DNA of 64,000 nt from Plecoglossus altivelis (lineage: Eukaryota > Chordata > Actinopteri > Osmeriformes > Plecoglossidae), in assembly GCA_036571765.1 (NCBI GenBank), contig BROE01000024.1, forward strand, positions 5,268,297-5,332,296, given 5' to 3'. This document shows, piece after piece, positions 1 to 14,749 of this stretch; the first letter of the stretch is position 1; each line of letters opens with the position of its first letter. The notes beneath the pieces were generated by a model, which was not told the origin of the DNA, did not search any database, and was given only the letters and a program-made list of their open reading frames with translations. The position numbers were made by a program, and so were the translations under genes.

Positions 1-2387
1 GTCCTGTTCCATAGAAATGGACCATATGTTTTGTCGTACCATACGAACGTATGTTGTACCCACACCCACAGCTACTGTTGTGTATGCTTCTGTTCAGAAT
101 GCATTCCCCAACTTTGTGAGTGGAACGCAGCCTTTCAACATCGGTGTATGTGTCAACATGCAGTGCACGACCCCCCTGCCACCCGACAGGCAGGAAGACA
201 AGACGTCCAGAAGCCTCATCACGCTGAAAACAGAGATGAGCGCACTGCCGGGTTGCAGAGAGGCCATTTTTCAATATTCATTGTTGCGGAAACATGTTGG
301 AAACAATATGGTCACCAAGAGACTGGGGGGAACCTGGAGGGCGGCGTGCCGCTAGCCTTGCCAGGTACCGTTGTTAAGCAGAATGAGAACAGAGCTCTCT
401 TTGGTGGATCTGGGGAGGCCTCTGCCACTATTTAAGCTGGTGACATTTGGCTTTCACCGCCTGATATATTACAATGGTTATTATATTCCCACTCTACGGA
501 GAGGAATATGAATTCAGTTCATTAAAATTCCACCAGGGAGTGTGACACCTTTTATGTAAGGTCTTCTCCCACACAGAGGAGATTTATTTCGATTTTTAAT
601 TTGTCGCCAATGTCATTTGGGATGTTTGCACAATAAGGTCAAGGATCTTAAGTTCTCCTAAATCAATACAGGGTCTAAAGGTAATGAACGCAAGCATGAT
701 CCCTGCAAATCCTTGCAAATCTCTTAAAAGAAATGCTCTTTGGAAAATATGAATGATGTCCAGGAGTGATGCTGTTGAAGCTTTCAAGGTCCTTTCATTG
801 TTGGAATCTTAAAACCGTCACTGCCGCCCCACTCTCTATTATCATGTTACGTTTCACCGATGTCAGAACCACTTGCGGACCACAAAAAGCAGACCACTGA
901 AAGCAGACCACTGAAAGGAAAAAAAGACGCAAACTTTTTATGTGCTGAAAAAAACACCCACAGTTTCTGCAGTGAAAAGCCCTTTCCCTCCAATCCCTCT
1001 CTCCCTCTCTCTCTCTCTGTTTTTCTCCCTATTTTTCTCTCTTCCCCTACTCCCTCTCTGTCAGTTAGGTGGTGATTGGATGGGACGTGCAAGGTTTAGG
1101 ATGGGAGAACACATGGCGAATCCACTGATTACAAACCTCAACAAACCAACAGCTCTCATGGCACCTGTAGAATTCGCCCACCACGGACACTCTGTCTCCC
1201 ACAGCCAAGAGGCTTTGGTGATTACACAGTCCTGAGCACGGAAGCACAAGCTTGACTTACCCTTTCCAGCATTTTGTGACAATCTGAATGAAACAATAAA
1301 GGAAAGAATGGATCATTTGCTTTCCCAAAGTGAATTGTAAGTGAGGATGCTGTGTAATAGCAGCTAGAAGCTAAATGTAACAGCACAATGACATTCTGAA
1401 AATCCAGCCTTGAGAGGTTTGTGAGGACGTTCCTGTGGAATGTGGAAACGCATTCACTAGTGCTGCTGCCACACATCCACACACAGGCAGACCTGACAAC
1501 AAGTGTGTGTCTGTGTGTGTGTCTGTGGGGGGGGGTGCAGTATAACACAGACACCCCTACCCCCCTCACCCCCCATTCACAATCACACACATACAAACAG
1601 ACAAACAGACCCACACATTTGCACACGCACACACACTCAGACAATCTCATTGCATTCTCCCCACCCAGTTTGCTCTCTGTTCCATCAGAAGTCTGTTATT
1701 ACTCTTTCCCTTTGAATGTGCCAATCACAGTCTCATGGGCCTTGCTCTCCTCCGATTGCAGCCATACAAGATTAGACCCTTCATTAAAAGATGATGTAAG
1801 GGATTTGCCAAGAGAGGCGAACCGAGTACTGAACTCATCCCTCTGGTTGCTTCTCTTCCTTCGTCATCCCTCCATCTCTCCTGCGCTACCTCTTCCTGAT
1901 CCTCCATAAGAGGGGTCTGAAGGTAGGTGGATTTCCAATTTTAGAATTGAGATGTGACGGTGTTCTGTGGCTGATGTCGAGGCAGTTTTGAGGGGATCCA
2001 GGGGAGGGTATTGAAATTAGATTTCACACATTTCTCCATACTGAATTCAATTTCATTCTTCACACAAAACAACTACAGCCTATGTAGATTCACTTTCAGG
2101 TTCATTTTACATGGCTTTCACACAAAATCCATTGATTGACTACAGCATTCAAAATGAATTCCAGCTTTTTCACTCAAACTCAACCACCATCGAAACTCCA
2201 TGCATGTACAACCCAATTAGCGCACTCTTGCATACTCTTTTTCTAAACTGTTCACATAGCATTGCAAAAGCTAGCATTACTACAGTATGAACTGATGTAA
2301 CATTTGTGCAGTTGCATTAAAAAATAAATACAAAACATTAATGTAACACTTTTTGGGGTTTGTTTTTCAGCAACCACCAACAGTAAC
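1..2387. other. Non-coding, no gene recognised
   Basis: No ORF here resembles a known protein and none is flanked by convincing splice sites. The stretch holds short pyrimidine-rich runs (about 985-1060), a TG/G-rich tract at about 1503-1540, and CA-rich text at about 1560-1640. Several small ORFs overlap these low-complexity runs and are best read as chance. Confidence 0.6.
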
Positions 2388-3022
2388 ACACACAAGACAT
2401 GACAGACACACACATACAACTGACACACACTAGGCATGGAAAACACACACACTAATGACACACACTAGGCATGACAGACACACAAACTACTAACACACAC
2501 TAGGCATGACAGACACACACACACTACTGACACACACTAGGCATGACAGACACACACACACACACTAATGACACACACTAGGCATGACAGACACACACAC
2601 TAATGACACACACTAGGCGTGACAGACACACACACTAATGACACACACTAGGCATGACAGACACATGCACACTACTAACACACTAGGCGTGACAGACACA
2701 CAAACTACTGACACACACTCAGCATGACAGACACACACACACTACTGTCACACACTCGGCATGACAGACACACACACACACTAATGACACGCACTAGGCA
2801 TGGCAGACACACACACTAATGACACACACTAGGCATGACAGGCACACACATACTGCTGACACACACTAGGCATGACACACACACACTAATGGCACACACT
2901 AAGCATGACAGACACACACACACACAGTGCTGACACGCTAGGCGTGACACACACACACACACACTAATGGCACACTCTAAGCATGAAAGACACACACACA
3001 CACACTGCTGACATGCTAGGCA
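2388..3022. repeat. CA-rich minisatellite, about 33-40 bp unit
   Basis: About 17 imperfect copies of a unit built from a CA run, the core CACTAGGCATGACAGACACA and CTAATGA or CTACTGA. Unit length varies because the internal CA tract expands and shrinks. The minus strand is open for 89 codons (2816-3085) because the repeat has few stops; the Cys/Val-rich product is a repeat translation and not a gene. Confidence 0.9.
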
Positions 3023-5442
3023 TACCCATTCTTCTTCTGATCCATGGCAGATTAACCTTGCTGCTAGCTTGGAGGAAAAGACCACTTCAGGAGCATCACC
3101 TCCTGTTCAGCGTTCTCTCGCCATCTTGCCCTCCACTCGGAGAATATTTCACTGCAGGGTGTCACAGAAATCAATGCATCACTTAAGTGAATCAATAGAG
3201 GTTGATTAGAGATTCCAATCGAGAGTGATGTGTTTTGAGGAGTTCACGCAAGGTGCACGCTTTTTCTCCTCCGAGCAGACGAGACGAGAGAGAGAGTTGA
3301 CAGGAAACAGGAGTTAATTTTTGTTGGTTTGGTTTTGCTACTCAAACACAAACAAAATCAAGCATAGCTTATTAGGCAATGATTGAATAATTAGTCTACA
3401 TGCTGATATTATACAGTGGAGTGAGTGAAAAAAAGATTTTGTAATCCATGAATGTAAATGTAATCAAATTAAATAGTGTATAACGCTTAGCATGATTGTA
3501 GCTCTCTCATACTTTATGTGAATAGCATTATTTCGTAATTACAACACTACTAATAGAAAAGGTATAGTTCAGGGTTGGAGTAGATAAAGAGATGTTTAAA
3601 TGGTCTTGTTTAGTTGTTTTTAGAGGTGCGAGACACAGGTTATCTTCACGGTGGGAGGGATGGGGAATAGTACAGGGCTTTCTTCAACTCTTGATCTCAT
3701 TATAGGTCTGTTCTGGAACACACTTCTGTGCCACGGAGACTCGAGAGCTGAATTTATTTTCCCCGTTGATATTAGTTCTTGCCATAAATATTGAATTTCT
3801 TCAAATTGTTCTTCAAGTGTGATTTAGTTAATGCCTCTATTAACCCCCAAGCTATTTCCCTGGAATGGTCGGGCTAGTTGAGAAAAGGTAACTCATTCGA
3901 GTTTTTGTGCCGTTCAGACATAGCTTGGCAACAGGAGTAACAGGGCACTGTGAAACGTAAACTATTCATGAAGAACACTTTAGAACAGGGTTGCTTTATC
4001 ATTTGATTCATCCATTTGTCACTGACATTTTAAGGCTGAGCGGAATGTATAAAGTGAAATAAATGAATCTCTAAAATCCTTGGTGAGACCGCGCTCTAAC
4101 AACAGTCATACACGTGTGTCCGGATTGGACCTTCAAGGTGGACTAATGCTACATGAATGTGGGAAGACACTTGAACGTGTCCCCCAAAAACAGCATAAGC
4201 ATTTAAATAATTATTACTTCTTCACTCCTTGTCGATCAGAGTGATTATCAGGTTGGTTTACAATTCACCTGTGATCTTCCAACAAATTATTCATTTCACT
4301 TAATTTGTAATTATGCATGAGTGTGTTGCCTTTTTTATGAATCTATTACTGTTAGGAAAAAAGTAATAATAATTCTTCTTAACAAAGAAGTGTACAAAAT
4401 GATACCTGGATTTTTTTTTAATGGATTTTAGTTGATAGAAGACAAACGTTTCAGACACAGTTGCATTTGGGGATTCGGTCGAAACCTGCAGATTTTCCAT
4501 TATAGAACATGAATAGGGTGGTGAGGGCCTTGTTTCATACAATTCTCAGCCAGGGAATTTCAAGGTTGCTCCTCACAATGTGTTTCCACAGCACATGGAC
4601 CCGTTCTGCTGTGCTGCAGTTGGACCAGGAGGCACAAGCGTTCCAGCTGCATCTCTTATATAGATATTCTACTTCGTTCAGTTCTCTTTTCATCTCCTCT
4701 GTTCTGCGGCTGCAACGGATCCCAAGGTGTGTTTGTTTTGTTACTTAAGAATGCATTACATCTTCTGACGCAACAGAACCCTTAGAATATTACCAGCAGA
4801 TAAAGCTGTCTGACAAGATCAAATACTGCCCTGCAGCCTTCAGTTTACCAGTGGGAGTGATGTTCCTGTGTCTGTCCAGGCTTTCCAAGCTAGAATAGGT
4901 TTTGTGTGTGGGGAGGATGTCTACTGTAGGAAAGCAGTCTGAGTAGGTATTATCCTTCATCTGGTTAATGCATATTGTATTAATGCTGCTGTGGCCTACT
5001 TGGGGTTTTGTCATCAGGTTTTCTCTCTATCGCAGAAACAACAATGATTGTTTATTTTCTTTGCCTTAGATGTATCTTTTCTCTGTAGAATACTGCATTG
5101 CAGAACTACAGTAGTATGTCTCCAATGCCAACGCTCTTTTTTTTCTACACCCATGTTTTTTTTGAAGTAAGGTACTTAACTGTGTTGAAGTCCACCCATG
5201 ACTAGCACATAACATGATCTGCCCCTAGTCTGAAACTCTCAAATCACAATTCATCTGTGTCCTTCCACCCGACTATACATGTTACAGTAGCTCTCCTCTT
5301 CACCTCAAACTTTCTCCTCTCTTTACCTTCCAATATGTCTTTCTCCACCCATCCCCCCCTCCTCATCCCTCCCTTTGTGTCATTTATTCCCAGAACTCTT
5401 CGTCCACCCCTTCCTCTTCCCCCCTTCGCTCTCATCTGCCAG
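3023..5442. other. Non-coding, AT-rich, no gene recognised
   Basis: AT-rich sequence with no protein-like ORF. A pyrimidine-rich tract at about 5290-5440 leads into the exon-like segment that follows. Nothing else stands out. Confidence 0.55.
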
Positions 5443-5725
5443 TGGAAGTCTGGACAGCCCTGTTTGATGGAGAATCAGAGACATCTCAATCCTCCGATGC
5501 CCACTGAGCTCCACCTCAGACACAGTGGCTCGGGTCCAAGATCCTGGGATAAATCCTGGTGCTGCGTCTCGTTAGTGTCTGACCCCCAGGGAAACACACA
5601 GGTGGAACCAATCAGCGCCCGGCTCCCGCCAACAAGTTCCTCTTGTCGTCTGCGTCTGCCACTGCTGCTCAGCGGCAACTCTCCCAGGTCGTGTTCCGTG
5701 TGCGGCTACGAACACAAACAAGTTG
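5443..5725 (+). other. Possible orphan exon with good splice sites
   Basis: A long pyrimidine-rich tract (about 5330-5440) ends in TGCCAG directly before 5443, and GTGAGT follows 5725, so both boundaries fit U2 splice consensus. One frame is open through the whole 283 nt and the open run starts upstream at 5257. The translation includes a SCSVCGYEH stretch but matches no family I recognise. It could be an exon of an uncharacterised coding gene, a lncRNA exon or a chance ORF. No partner exons were identified. Confidence 0.25.
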
Positions 5726-7430
5726 GTGAGTAGGGAGACAAACGAGGAGACTAATTATGTTTAGGATGACGGATTGAGGTGGGTAGGTTTCCTGTCCAGG
5801 GACCATACATGTGCAGAGGGGCAGAAGTGCAGACGCTTTTTGTGGGTTCCCGTTCCATTTATGTCACAACAAAACAACTTCAGTGGGTGGACGTTTAGTT
5901 GAAATGATGCACACTGTTTTTTTCCTGATTGCATTTCCTGGGAATAGATACCTGGAAGCTGCGATGATACTTGTTTGTTAATGGATTTAGTTTTCCTCTT
6001 TTATTGAACGTTTTCCCCTTTATGCGTTTTTTTTGTTGTTGTTCCAATATAACTGACGTGTTGATAGAAAACTCAATTAAGAGATAGTGGTTGAAAGGCT
6101 GCCAGTGTGATGCACACAAAGGCGTGTGAAGATAGCAGGGGGTCCGACTTTGAAGGTTAGAACTCTGAGCTCTTCAAATGTACTGTTCTGTCTGAGTTCT
6201 CTGTGTCCATATTTGTTGTTCGGGAGTTTTTGCAGCTTGTTCTTCTTTCATGTTCTCCTCTTTTTTGATATTGCGCGTGTCAGATGAAAGAGAAGGAGAA
6301 ATGAGTTTCTGACAACAAGAACACACTCGATGCGATCTAATGTTAGTGTGTGTTTTTGTGTTAGTGTGTGAGTTCTATGGAACGCCTTATGTAGCAGACA
6401 AACCAAACAAAGTCCTTTATTTCCAAATAGGTTATACATTAATAACTTTTAAAGTTTTGGGGAGACTCACATCTTAAAATCGCTAAATTAAAACATTAGC
6501 ATTACCTCTGATGTTTCATAACAGGTTAGCATTTGTAGTACATGCTGGACTGAAAATGTTAGCCACAGTATTTAGAGAATTACATTGCTGAAGCCGTTTC
6601 CTAGTGGGATAAGTATTTGCGATTTTGTAGCAGTCTAAACAGACACGGGTCAACTATATAGCTGCAGGAGAATTCACTTTAATGACTCCAAACATTCCTC
6701 CTACTCTCCACAAGACGAGACACAAGATTGCAGCTTAACATCAGATAAGATGATGATAGAAAAAATAAATACACACAGTTTGAGATGCTGATCTTTACCT
6801 TGGGGCACAATGCAAACCTCACACAGCCTTGCCATGTGACAACTCAATGGAAGGCCAATGAGCTCTCCAGCTGGGATGTTTAGAGTTCCAAAGATGTGAA
6901 AAACAAAGAAGTCCTTTAGGCATACATGTTTGTTACAAAACGCTTGTGGCACCTTATGGTTTAAGGAGGAAAAAGTCCTCAACAGGAAGATAGTCACAGA
7001 TACTATCACTTACTGTACACCCAAAACACTTCCCCTAAAAGCTGCTCCTTAAACACCCTCATGCATAATTCATTGTTTCGAACCAGCCCCATACTGCTCC
7101 CAACTCAAAAGTTAGACCTTTCATGTGAGTTTGATGTGGGTGTCTCCATTTCAAAAACAACTGCCTTTGCAATGTAAGTTACAATGAGCACTCTCTGCTT
7201 TGTGTAAACATTTGACGTGGGGGAAAGCTAAATGAAACAAGTTAAATATTTTATTAGGACATGAAAAGCAACATCACCAGAGGATCCCCAAAGGAAATCA
7301 CCAAACCAAAAAGAATTGTGTGATTTTGTGTATGGTTGTCTTTGCTTGGAAGTCTGAGCAGGAAGCTGCAAGTACTGTCATAGCGAGGATTATTATGCAT
7401 GTTGCCCCCCAGACTGAAGTCTCTTCTATC
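5726..7430. other. Non-coding, no gene recognised
   Basis: AT-rich intergenic sequence without protein-like ORFs, good splice pairs or long repeats. Confidence 0.55.
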
Positions 7431-7477
7431 TCCACTCTCTCTGTCTCTCTCTGTCTCTCTGTCTCTCTGTCTCTCTG

Positions 7478-7572
<95 letters not shown>
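7431..7572. repeat. (CT)n microsatellite
   Basis: A (CT)n tract, interrupted by GTCT at its left end and almost pure for about 85 bp at its right. It generates the spurious long Ser/Leu and Arg/Glu ORFs on both strands here. Confidence 0.97.
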
Positions 7573-7575
<3 letters not shown>

Positions 7576-10500
7576 ACTATCTTCATTTTTTCCGCTACAT
7601 CTCTCTCTGCTGGCTTGGAAGCGCACAAGGCCACTTACGCATGCTTAATGCTTAGTTAGGGTAAATAAAAAAAGCACTGACAAATGCGTTCCTTATTTCT
7701 CTCTCTCTCTCTCGTGTTTCTTTAAAGTTTTTGTGCATTAAGTATAATTCTGTGAAACATTTATGTACATTTTCATTTGCTTCAGACTGATTGTACATTC
7801 AAAAGCCTTCTGGGATTTTCACTGCAGATTAAGCCTTGAAACAATTGTGTTCACCCTTTGAATCTGTCCAGCCATGTACGGACGTCACAATTTCCTTCAC
7901 ACTGGCAGTCATTTCTACTTCCTGTATCTGCAGGCAACTGTATCCCAAAGTCAATTATGTTGATTGGAAATTACTTTGTTTATATATATATATTTATTAT
8001 TGTCATCAGACATTTTCTTTTGTGTCACTTCATTTCTTATGTAATTGTGCCACAACATTTACCTGAACACGTTAATTTCCCTCAGGATTGCTGAAACGAA
8101 TCAAGCTGAATTCTCCAGGACGCACCCTGCTCAAGGAGACCAGTCTGGTCTAGGTAGTTCCTCTGAGTGGTTGACTTTAGATGAGAATGAAACCCCCAGG
8201 ATTTGAATCAGTACTTCATGTTTTCCTCGGTAGACACAGTAAATGCGATTCCTCTTTAGTCAAAGTCAAGTCACACTCATGGTATATTTCTGATCGCGCC
8301 GTATTCATTCAGGGGAAACAACCTCATCCAGACCAACAAACGTATTAAATGACTGCCAGTCTTGTTTTAGGAACACAGCACTCATTCAATCATTGTATTG
8401 ATGTTGAGCACATTTTCAAGCCCCCTTTGGGTGACTACTGCATGTAATATTTTAGAAAACAGAACCTTGTCCTTTCATACTGAAGCAAGTGCTGTCAGAT
8501 TATTAAAGCATTATTCAGCACCTCTGACTAGAATAATGATTCCAAGAGGCCCCACAAGGTAGCATGCTGCTCTTCTGCCTTTCAACCTCTATCCGACTTG
8601 AATGTTAACTTGACATATTTTGGTAGCACAGCTCTTTCTCAGACCAGTCTTCTTGTGAAGAGCTAGATGCTTTTTCGCAGGAGACATATCCAAACCAACA
8701 TAGTTTGACATTCTGGATGTATTTTTTTTACCACAAACCTGATTGCTGATGACCAAACCTGTATTGAACAATCACATCCTTTCCTCTCCTCTTCCCCCCC
8801 CCCTTCCTCCGTTCCGTCCCAGCTCCTCCTCCCCCTCCCCCCCCTCCTTTCTTCTCACCCTACACTGTGTGATCCCAGTTGTCATTAGTCAACCAGAATG
8901 GGGGTGACTACAAAGACTCGTCTTCTCTGTAGCTGCAGGAAGGGTCACTGTTTTGTCTTTGCCGGCACAGGCAAACCAGACCTTTCCTGAATTTTAATAG
9001 GAAGAGTTCCTCACCTAAAACACTGTGATGATAATAGCATTTCTGGATGTGTCATCTGTCCATGCTGAGATAGGAGAGGGGCCATGGTTCTCTCTGCATC
9101 TCTATGTCTATTTTTGGCTCCCTTTCTCTTCCTCCTTTGTAGTGTACTGTTTGTAAAAACAGTGTAGCACTCAAAAGTGCAAAAAGACACTTCCTGATTA
9201 ATGGTCTGCAGTGTTGTCACATGGTACACAGTCAACATTAACGCTTTATTGATTCCGTCATTTGCCTCCCTGTAATTTAGTAATCTGTTGTGTGTGCATG
9301 TGCATGCACAGGTCCCACTTTTATTTCATTTGATTGGTGTATTCAAAGATTGGAAGACGTGCAAGAAACCTTAGCATGGATATAATAGTGGCAACATTTA
9401 AACCACCTGAATGATGGTACATTAATTTCTTGCTTGCCATTGTAATGTGTGACTTCCATCAAGGAGTTTCCCTCAGCACAGTGCTTCAAACATCCACAAT
9501 GATTAGTCATACTAATATTTTTGTTCCAAAAATGTGTTCGTATCGCTCTGCCTGTCAACTGTGTCTGACTGATCACAATTTTTCACTGTATGATAATAAC
9601 ATTCATGTGAAAATAATCAGAACATAATTATTGGAAGATCTGAAAGGTTATTGAGCACACATATTAAAGCAATGCTGCGCTGAAGGTGAATGAATGCCCT
9701 TCAGTATTAAATAATACAGCAACAAATATCCAAATATCATGAAATCTCTGTCCCAGGAGGCTCATTTGTGATTTAAAGACAGTGACCAGGGTGTAAAAAC
9801 AAGGTGAGAGGGGCATGACCGCATGAGCGGAATGCAAAACATCATGTCCAGAGATAGCCCTGTATCATTTTGAAGTGTAAGGTCTAACTCCTCTTTTTAA
9901 CGCCCTGGTTCGCTGAAATAAATTAAGCTCATCAAAGTGGAAGTTTTATAGATGCATAACTTTTTTTCACCCTGTAAAAGACGGCCTATTTGATCCTACT
10001 TGAAAGGCAAGATGGAGACCAAGAGAGAGTGTGTGTGTGGGGGGGTGTTACTTAGTCCTTACTCATTTCATCATGAAGGATCTCTAATACATCTTAAGAA
10101 CTTAGTAAGTAGATCTCAGTTAATGAGTATCCATGTGATACTGGAGCCCAATTCCATTACCCCACACGTGTGTCAGTCCACCAGGGCAACCTGTGACAGG
10201 TCTACGCCCGAGAACCACTTAACTGTGTCATAGTCAGGCAACAGGTCAAAAGAATGTGAGGGGATCGGCATTGGCAATATCGCAAATCCAGTTAAAAGAA
10301 TCGACGAGGGAGTTTGGAAAAGCCATCAAACATCTGAACAAGCTGTTTCTCTTCTTTAAGCCCTGCCTTTTGAACAATCCTCACGTAAACCAGAACATCC
10401 AATGGGTCACACACAACCTAGCATGCTGGTACCTTCCACTGCACCACATGCACTTGACTAAGTAAGCAATACCATTTCAAAAGACTCAACCCAAACGGAA

Positions 10501-11302
10501 TTTGTGACGCTAAAGTCTACCGTTTCCCCTCATGTGTTTCCCTGCCACCACTCTGTTTGTGTGATGAGGTACTTCAGGGCAGGGTTTGAAAAACCAGGCA
10601 GCATGGGGCAGGCAGGCTTACGCCAGAGAGGAGATGCTGGCGCTGGGATGCTAATGTCTCTACCTAGTACAGCCTGTCTTCTAATGGGAGAACTGGACAC
10701 CCTGGCCGTTTCTTAAGTAAACCTGGGGGGCAGGACGAAGCGTTTGGGTGGAGGGTCACGCTGCTTCTTTGTGGGGGCTCTTATAACTCCAGCCATGCAT
10801 GAGGAACAGAGCACTGCTGGAGCACAAGGTGAGTTCAGAGAGGCACAAACGACATAGCTAGGGGCTGCTCAATGCTGGGGTAGGTAGACTGGGATCTTGT
10901 TATATTGTGAGTTCCCGGAGTGGGAAATAACTTGTGTTTTCCACTTCGAACACTTTGTGTGCGCTTGATTTACCTGGCTGGGCAACAGAGAAGGTTGTGC
11001 GTTTGTGTCGTGACGATGGACAGCAATCTCCAGCCTGGGGTTCTACCAAGAGACGACCGTAGTAAACAAGTTGCCATGTCCTACACAGGCCCATTTTACA
11101 ATGAAAGCTGTTACACAGCGGTGAGCGATGCGCAGAGAGGCAGGGAGGGTTAGCTTGGCCAGTGTTCCCTCAGCTGTGAGACAACTCTAATTACAACAGA
11201 AGTGACCCTTTCGCTCTCCGGTAATGAACTGTGGTGTGGCGTTAAATGCCTAATTACACTTGATCAATATGCAAGGCATTTGAAGATATTGTCATAGTTG
11301 AT
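7573..11302. other. Non-coding, no gene recognised
   Basis: Mostly AT-rich single-copy sequence. A C-rich run lies at about 8785-8850. No ORF resembles a protein family. Confidence 0.55.
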
Positions 11303-11460
11303 GGTGCTTGCGCTGGTACTGGAGCAGGCAAGGCGGGTCAGGGCTGGAGCTGGGGCTTGCAGGGCAGGGCAGGGTGGGGCTAGGTTTGGGTTGGGGCTGG
11401 GACTGTGGCTAGCAGGGCAGGGTGGGGCTGCTCTGGGCTGGGCATGGCTGGGCTTAGAGA
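11303..11460. repeat. GGGCTGG/GGGCAGGG-rich imperfect repeat
   Basis: Short-period G-rich repetition (GGGCTGG, GGGCAGGG, GGTGGGGCT). It explains the Ala/Pro/Ser-rich minus-strand ORF at 11264-11551. Clustered G-runs could in principle form quadruplexes on the plus strand. Confidence 0.75.
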
Positions 11461-12474
11461 GGGCAACTAGAGTATGAGATCCATACAGTAGATGGATGCA
11501 GAAGTGACACAAAGACACAGATGTAGCAGTTAAAACGTTTATACATCCCATAATCAGGCAACAATTTGGGCTTCTTCCAACAGTAGCATCCCAGGGCTGG
11601 AGTGATCCTGAACTCTGCTAAACCGGACTTTTTTACACTAATAAATTAGTTGTACAAATTCAGAGATTCTTGTTATGAAATCCAGCGTTAAAAAAGGATT
11701 TGTTCCATTTTGTAGTCGTAGCTGGGGATTTGTTGACACGCTGTATGTGATGTTTCCAAGCCCCCTGGGCTAAGAGAATTAGAGGAGGAAGCTCTCAGGA
11801 GGGAAGGCCACGCAGAAATGGATACCAGTCACATCAAAAACCTTCACAAACATGACACTCTTTTGGTGAAATAATGAAATCGTTTTTTAATTTGTAAAAT
11901 AATGGAATTCTTCTTAATGAAATATTGAAAAGATCTTTTCACAGAGCTTGTCTGCTCGGCCCAGCCACAAGCCCCCCCCACACCCCCACACCCCTCACCC
12001 CGCCCATTCCTCCCATCCCCACCAGGCAGCCATGATGAAACGATGGGTACTTGTCTTTGACGATGGGAGCATCATGAGACACTGTAATTATCTCTCCCCC
12101 ATCAGCAGATAAAGCCTCTCCGTGTTCCGGAAGTGTCAGCTAAGGCAAACAGCAGACGAGAGGATTCGACACCGCTGATAGTGAGAATAGAGAGAATATT
12201 AGATCCCATTTTAGGCTTGCACCAGGGAGCTGCTCTGTATGTGCATGTGCTTGTGTGTGTTTGTCTGTGTGTGTGCGTGTGTGTGTGTACGCACGTGTCT
12301 GTGTGTTTGACTGGATATTAGTCATTAGCATAAGGACAAATACCACTTTAGCCCTGCGCCCTAGTGTACTCTGCAACGGTGACGATTCGGCGTGTGGGCT
12401 TCGCATCGCTCTAATGAATCTCTTCACTGTCGCGTGTTCTGGAGGCCTGCCTCCGCTGGGCTGCATCAAAAAAG
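11461..12474. other. Non-coding, no gene recognised
   Basis: No protein-like ORF. A short TG-rich run lies at about 12250-12305. Confidence 0.55.
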
Positions 12475-12771
12475 AGAGAGACAGATAGAGAGAAAGGGAG
12501 AGCGAGAGAGAAAAGGAGAGTGAGAGAGAAAGGGAGAGCGAGAGAGAAAGTTAGAGGGAGAGAGAAAAGGAGAGCGAGAGAAAAAAGGAGAGCGCGAGAG
12601 AAAGGGAGAGCGAGAGAGAAAGTTAGAGCGAGAGAGAAAAGGAGAGCGAGAGAAAGGGAGAGCGAGAGAAAAAGGGAGAGCGAGAAAGGGAGAGCGAGAA
12701 AGGGAGAGCTAGAGAGAAAGAGAGCGAGATGGAGAGAGAGAAAGAGATGGAGAGAGAGAGAGAGAGAGCAG
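12475..12771. repeat. Polypurine GAGA/GGGAGAGCGAGA tract
   Basis: About 300 bp that is almost all purine on the plus strand, with a GGGAGAGCGAGAGAAA-type unit repeated imperfectly. It encodes a spurious Arg/Glu/Lys-rich ORF at 12520-12783. Confidence 0.95.
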
Positions 12772-12950
12772 CTTCAGCAGTAGAGCAGTCACTGGGAGCT
12801 GAGACCGTCTCTCTATGCCAGGTTCATCCGTTAGCTCTGACGCGCCTCACCTGCAGAGCAACACACGACACGCGTTGCCCTCAGCGTCGAAGTAGATAAA
12901 TCATCAGCACGGCTTCCGCTGACTGGATAAGCACAACCAAAACCCCACAC

Positions 12951-13180
12951 AAACACACAGACACACACACACACACAGACACACACACACACACACACAC
13001 AGACACACGCACGCTATGGGGGGAGGGATGCTGTGGGAATTAAATCATGCTCTCAGTGACACTTCTCTTTTTTCATGACACAATGACCCCAGTCAGACAC
13101 CAACACAGGTCGTGATAACATGAAAAGCACACACACACACAGACATAAATACACACACACGCATACACACACACACACTA
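12951..13180. repeat. CA microsatellites (two blocks)
   Basis: (CA)n with scattered CAGA interruptions at about 12951-13012 and again at about 13121-13180. The segment between them is non-repetitive. Confidence 0.9.
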
Positions 13181-13634
13181 TAGATAACTCTGACTGATCA
13201 CAGGTGTAGAGGCAGGGCATGAACGATAGTGGTCTATGATCAGTGCTGGGCGGGAGTGCAAACATTTTATCGACTTTTCTCTCACACGGGAGGAATAAGC
13301 CATTTCTCTTTCTCTCCCCCCCCCCCCCCGGTGCACCAGGCCATATTTCACCCCACCTGATCATGTTTTACTACTGAGCTGCAAGGCTTGGCGTAGCCTT
13401 GCATTTCCATAGCATAATTGCTTGGGTGGGCACCCTCTTTCATCGCCTGGTCTTCTCCCCTGGATGGGAGATTCAGGCAAGTAGAACGCCCACGCCTGCC
13501 CTCACCCCCTGAGAGCAGAACTGGAAGGATCTTGCTTGGCAGGAGGTGGTTTGTGCATGACATAAGTATGCACCGTGCTTCACAGGTCTTCTGTGGTGAT
13601 CAGGGCATATCTCCTGGCTTCCTGGACCCCTGCC

Positions 13635-13680
<46 letters not shown>

Positions 13681-14749
13681 AGCACACACCCACATCCAAA
13701 TACACGCACAAACAGACACAGACTTTTTTACATTTGCTCAGCAGGGAGTCAACTTTACATGTTGTCTCATCGCTGCTGGAGGGGAATGTATGCGTTTTTA
13801 CTTCTTATGCGTCCACATATTTTCAACATATTTATAAATAAATGTATAAAAGGACAGGACTTGCTGCATAAACCTGACAGAACTGAATAGAAAATCGATG
13901 AGTCACATTCAAGGCCCGACCCAAAGACTCTGCATGAATAGACATCCTCCACATCAGTCTTGAGCTGTATTATCCAGCAACATGATTTGCAAACAAACAT
14001 TGCAGCAGTGTTAGTCGTAGCATCACACCTGACATTATCTCCATTTATTCATTTTTCACAAACACAGAGGTCCATCCTGTGTTCCGTGCATTTTGAACCT
14101 GGATGAAGGGAATACCTGGCTAGCACTGGTTCTCCTTGACAGATAACGTGCACTCTAACAATGAAAGAATATTTACATAGTTATCACATATTTAACATTT
14201 ATATTTAGACATTTTTCATGATCTCTTACCCTCTTCTTTCTCTATCTCTGTTTCTCTCGCACACGTGTATTCAACATCCACAGTCAGTTATTTTCTTTCA
14301 ATAGTCCAATCCTATACTTGTCTTAATGCAGCAAAACAAGGCTGTTTTAATCTCTCAAAGTTCGTTGTTAAACTCCTGGCTTTGTGGAGCTGGCGAAGGT
14401 TCCAGAGGTTACGCGCTCTAATCCACTCTTTTTTTCAAGTATTGTGCTTTCTCCTTTTCTTGTCTTTTGGGGATTGTACACCTTGTATCTTCAATTACAG
14501 CTGAACAGATAAGCGCTTTGCTGTGTCAATAGATCAGTACCCTGGCATGGCCTTCTGCAGCCTCTCTCAGTCTGATGTCAATACAACCACGTGACCGCCA
14601 AGACCTCTCCGGCTCTCTCAAAATGGCCAAGTCTCTCCGCACCGTGTCTGTTCCAGCCAGCTGAGCGGAACGCAGAACCCTGCTGACGCCGCGAACGAGG
14701 AGAACTTGGGTTCACGCAAGGTGGAGTGCGTAAGTGTGTACGCGTTTGC
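13181..14749. other. Non-coding with a (CT)n block
   Basis: No protein-like gene. A C homopolymer lies at about 13317-13329 and a pure (CT)n block at about 13637-13677. The ORFs spanning these are repeat translations. Confidence 0.55.
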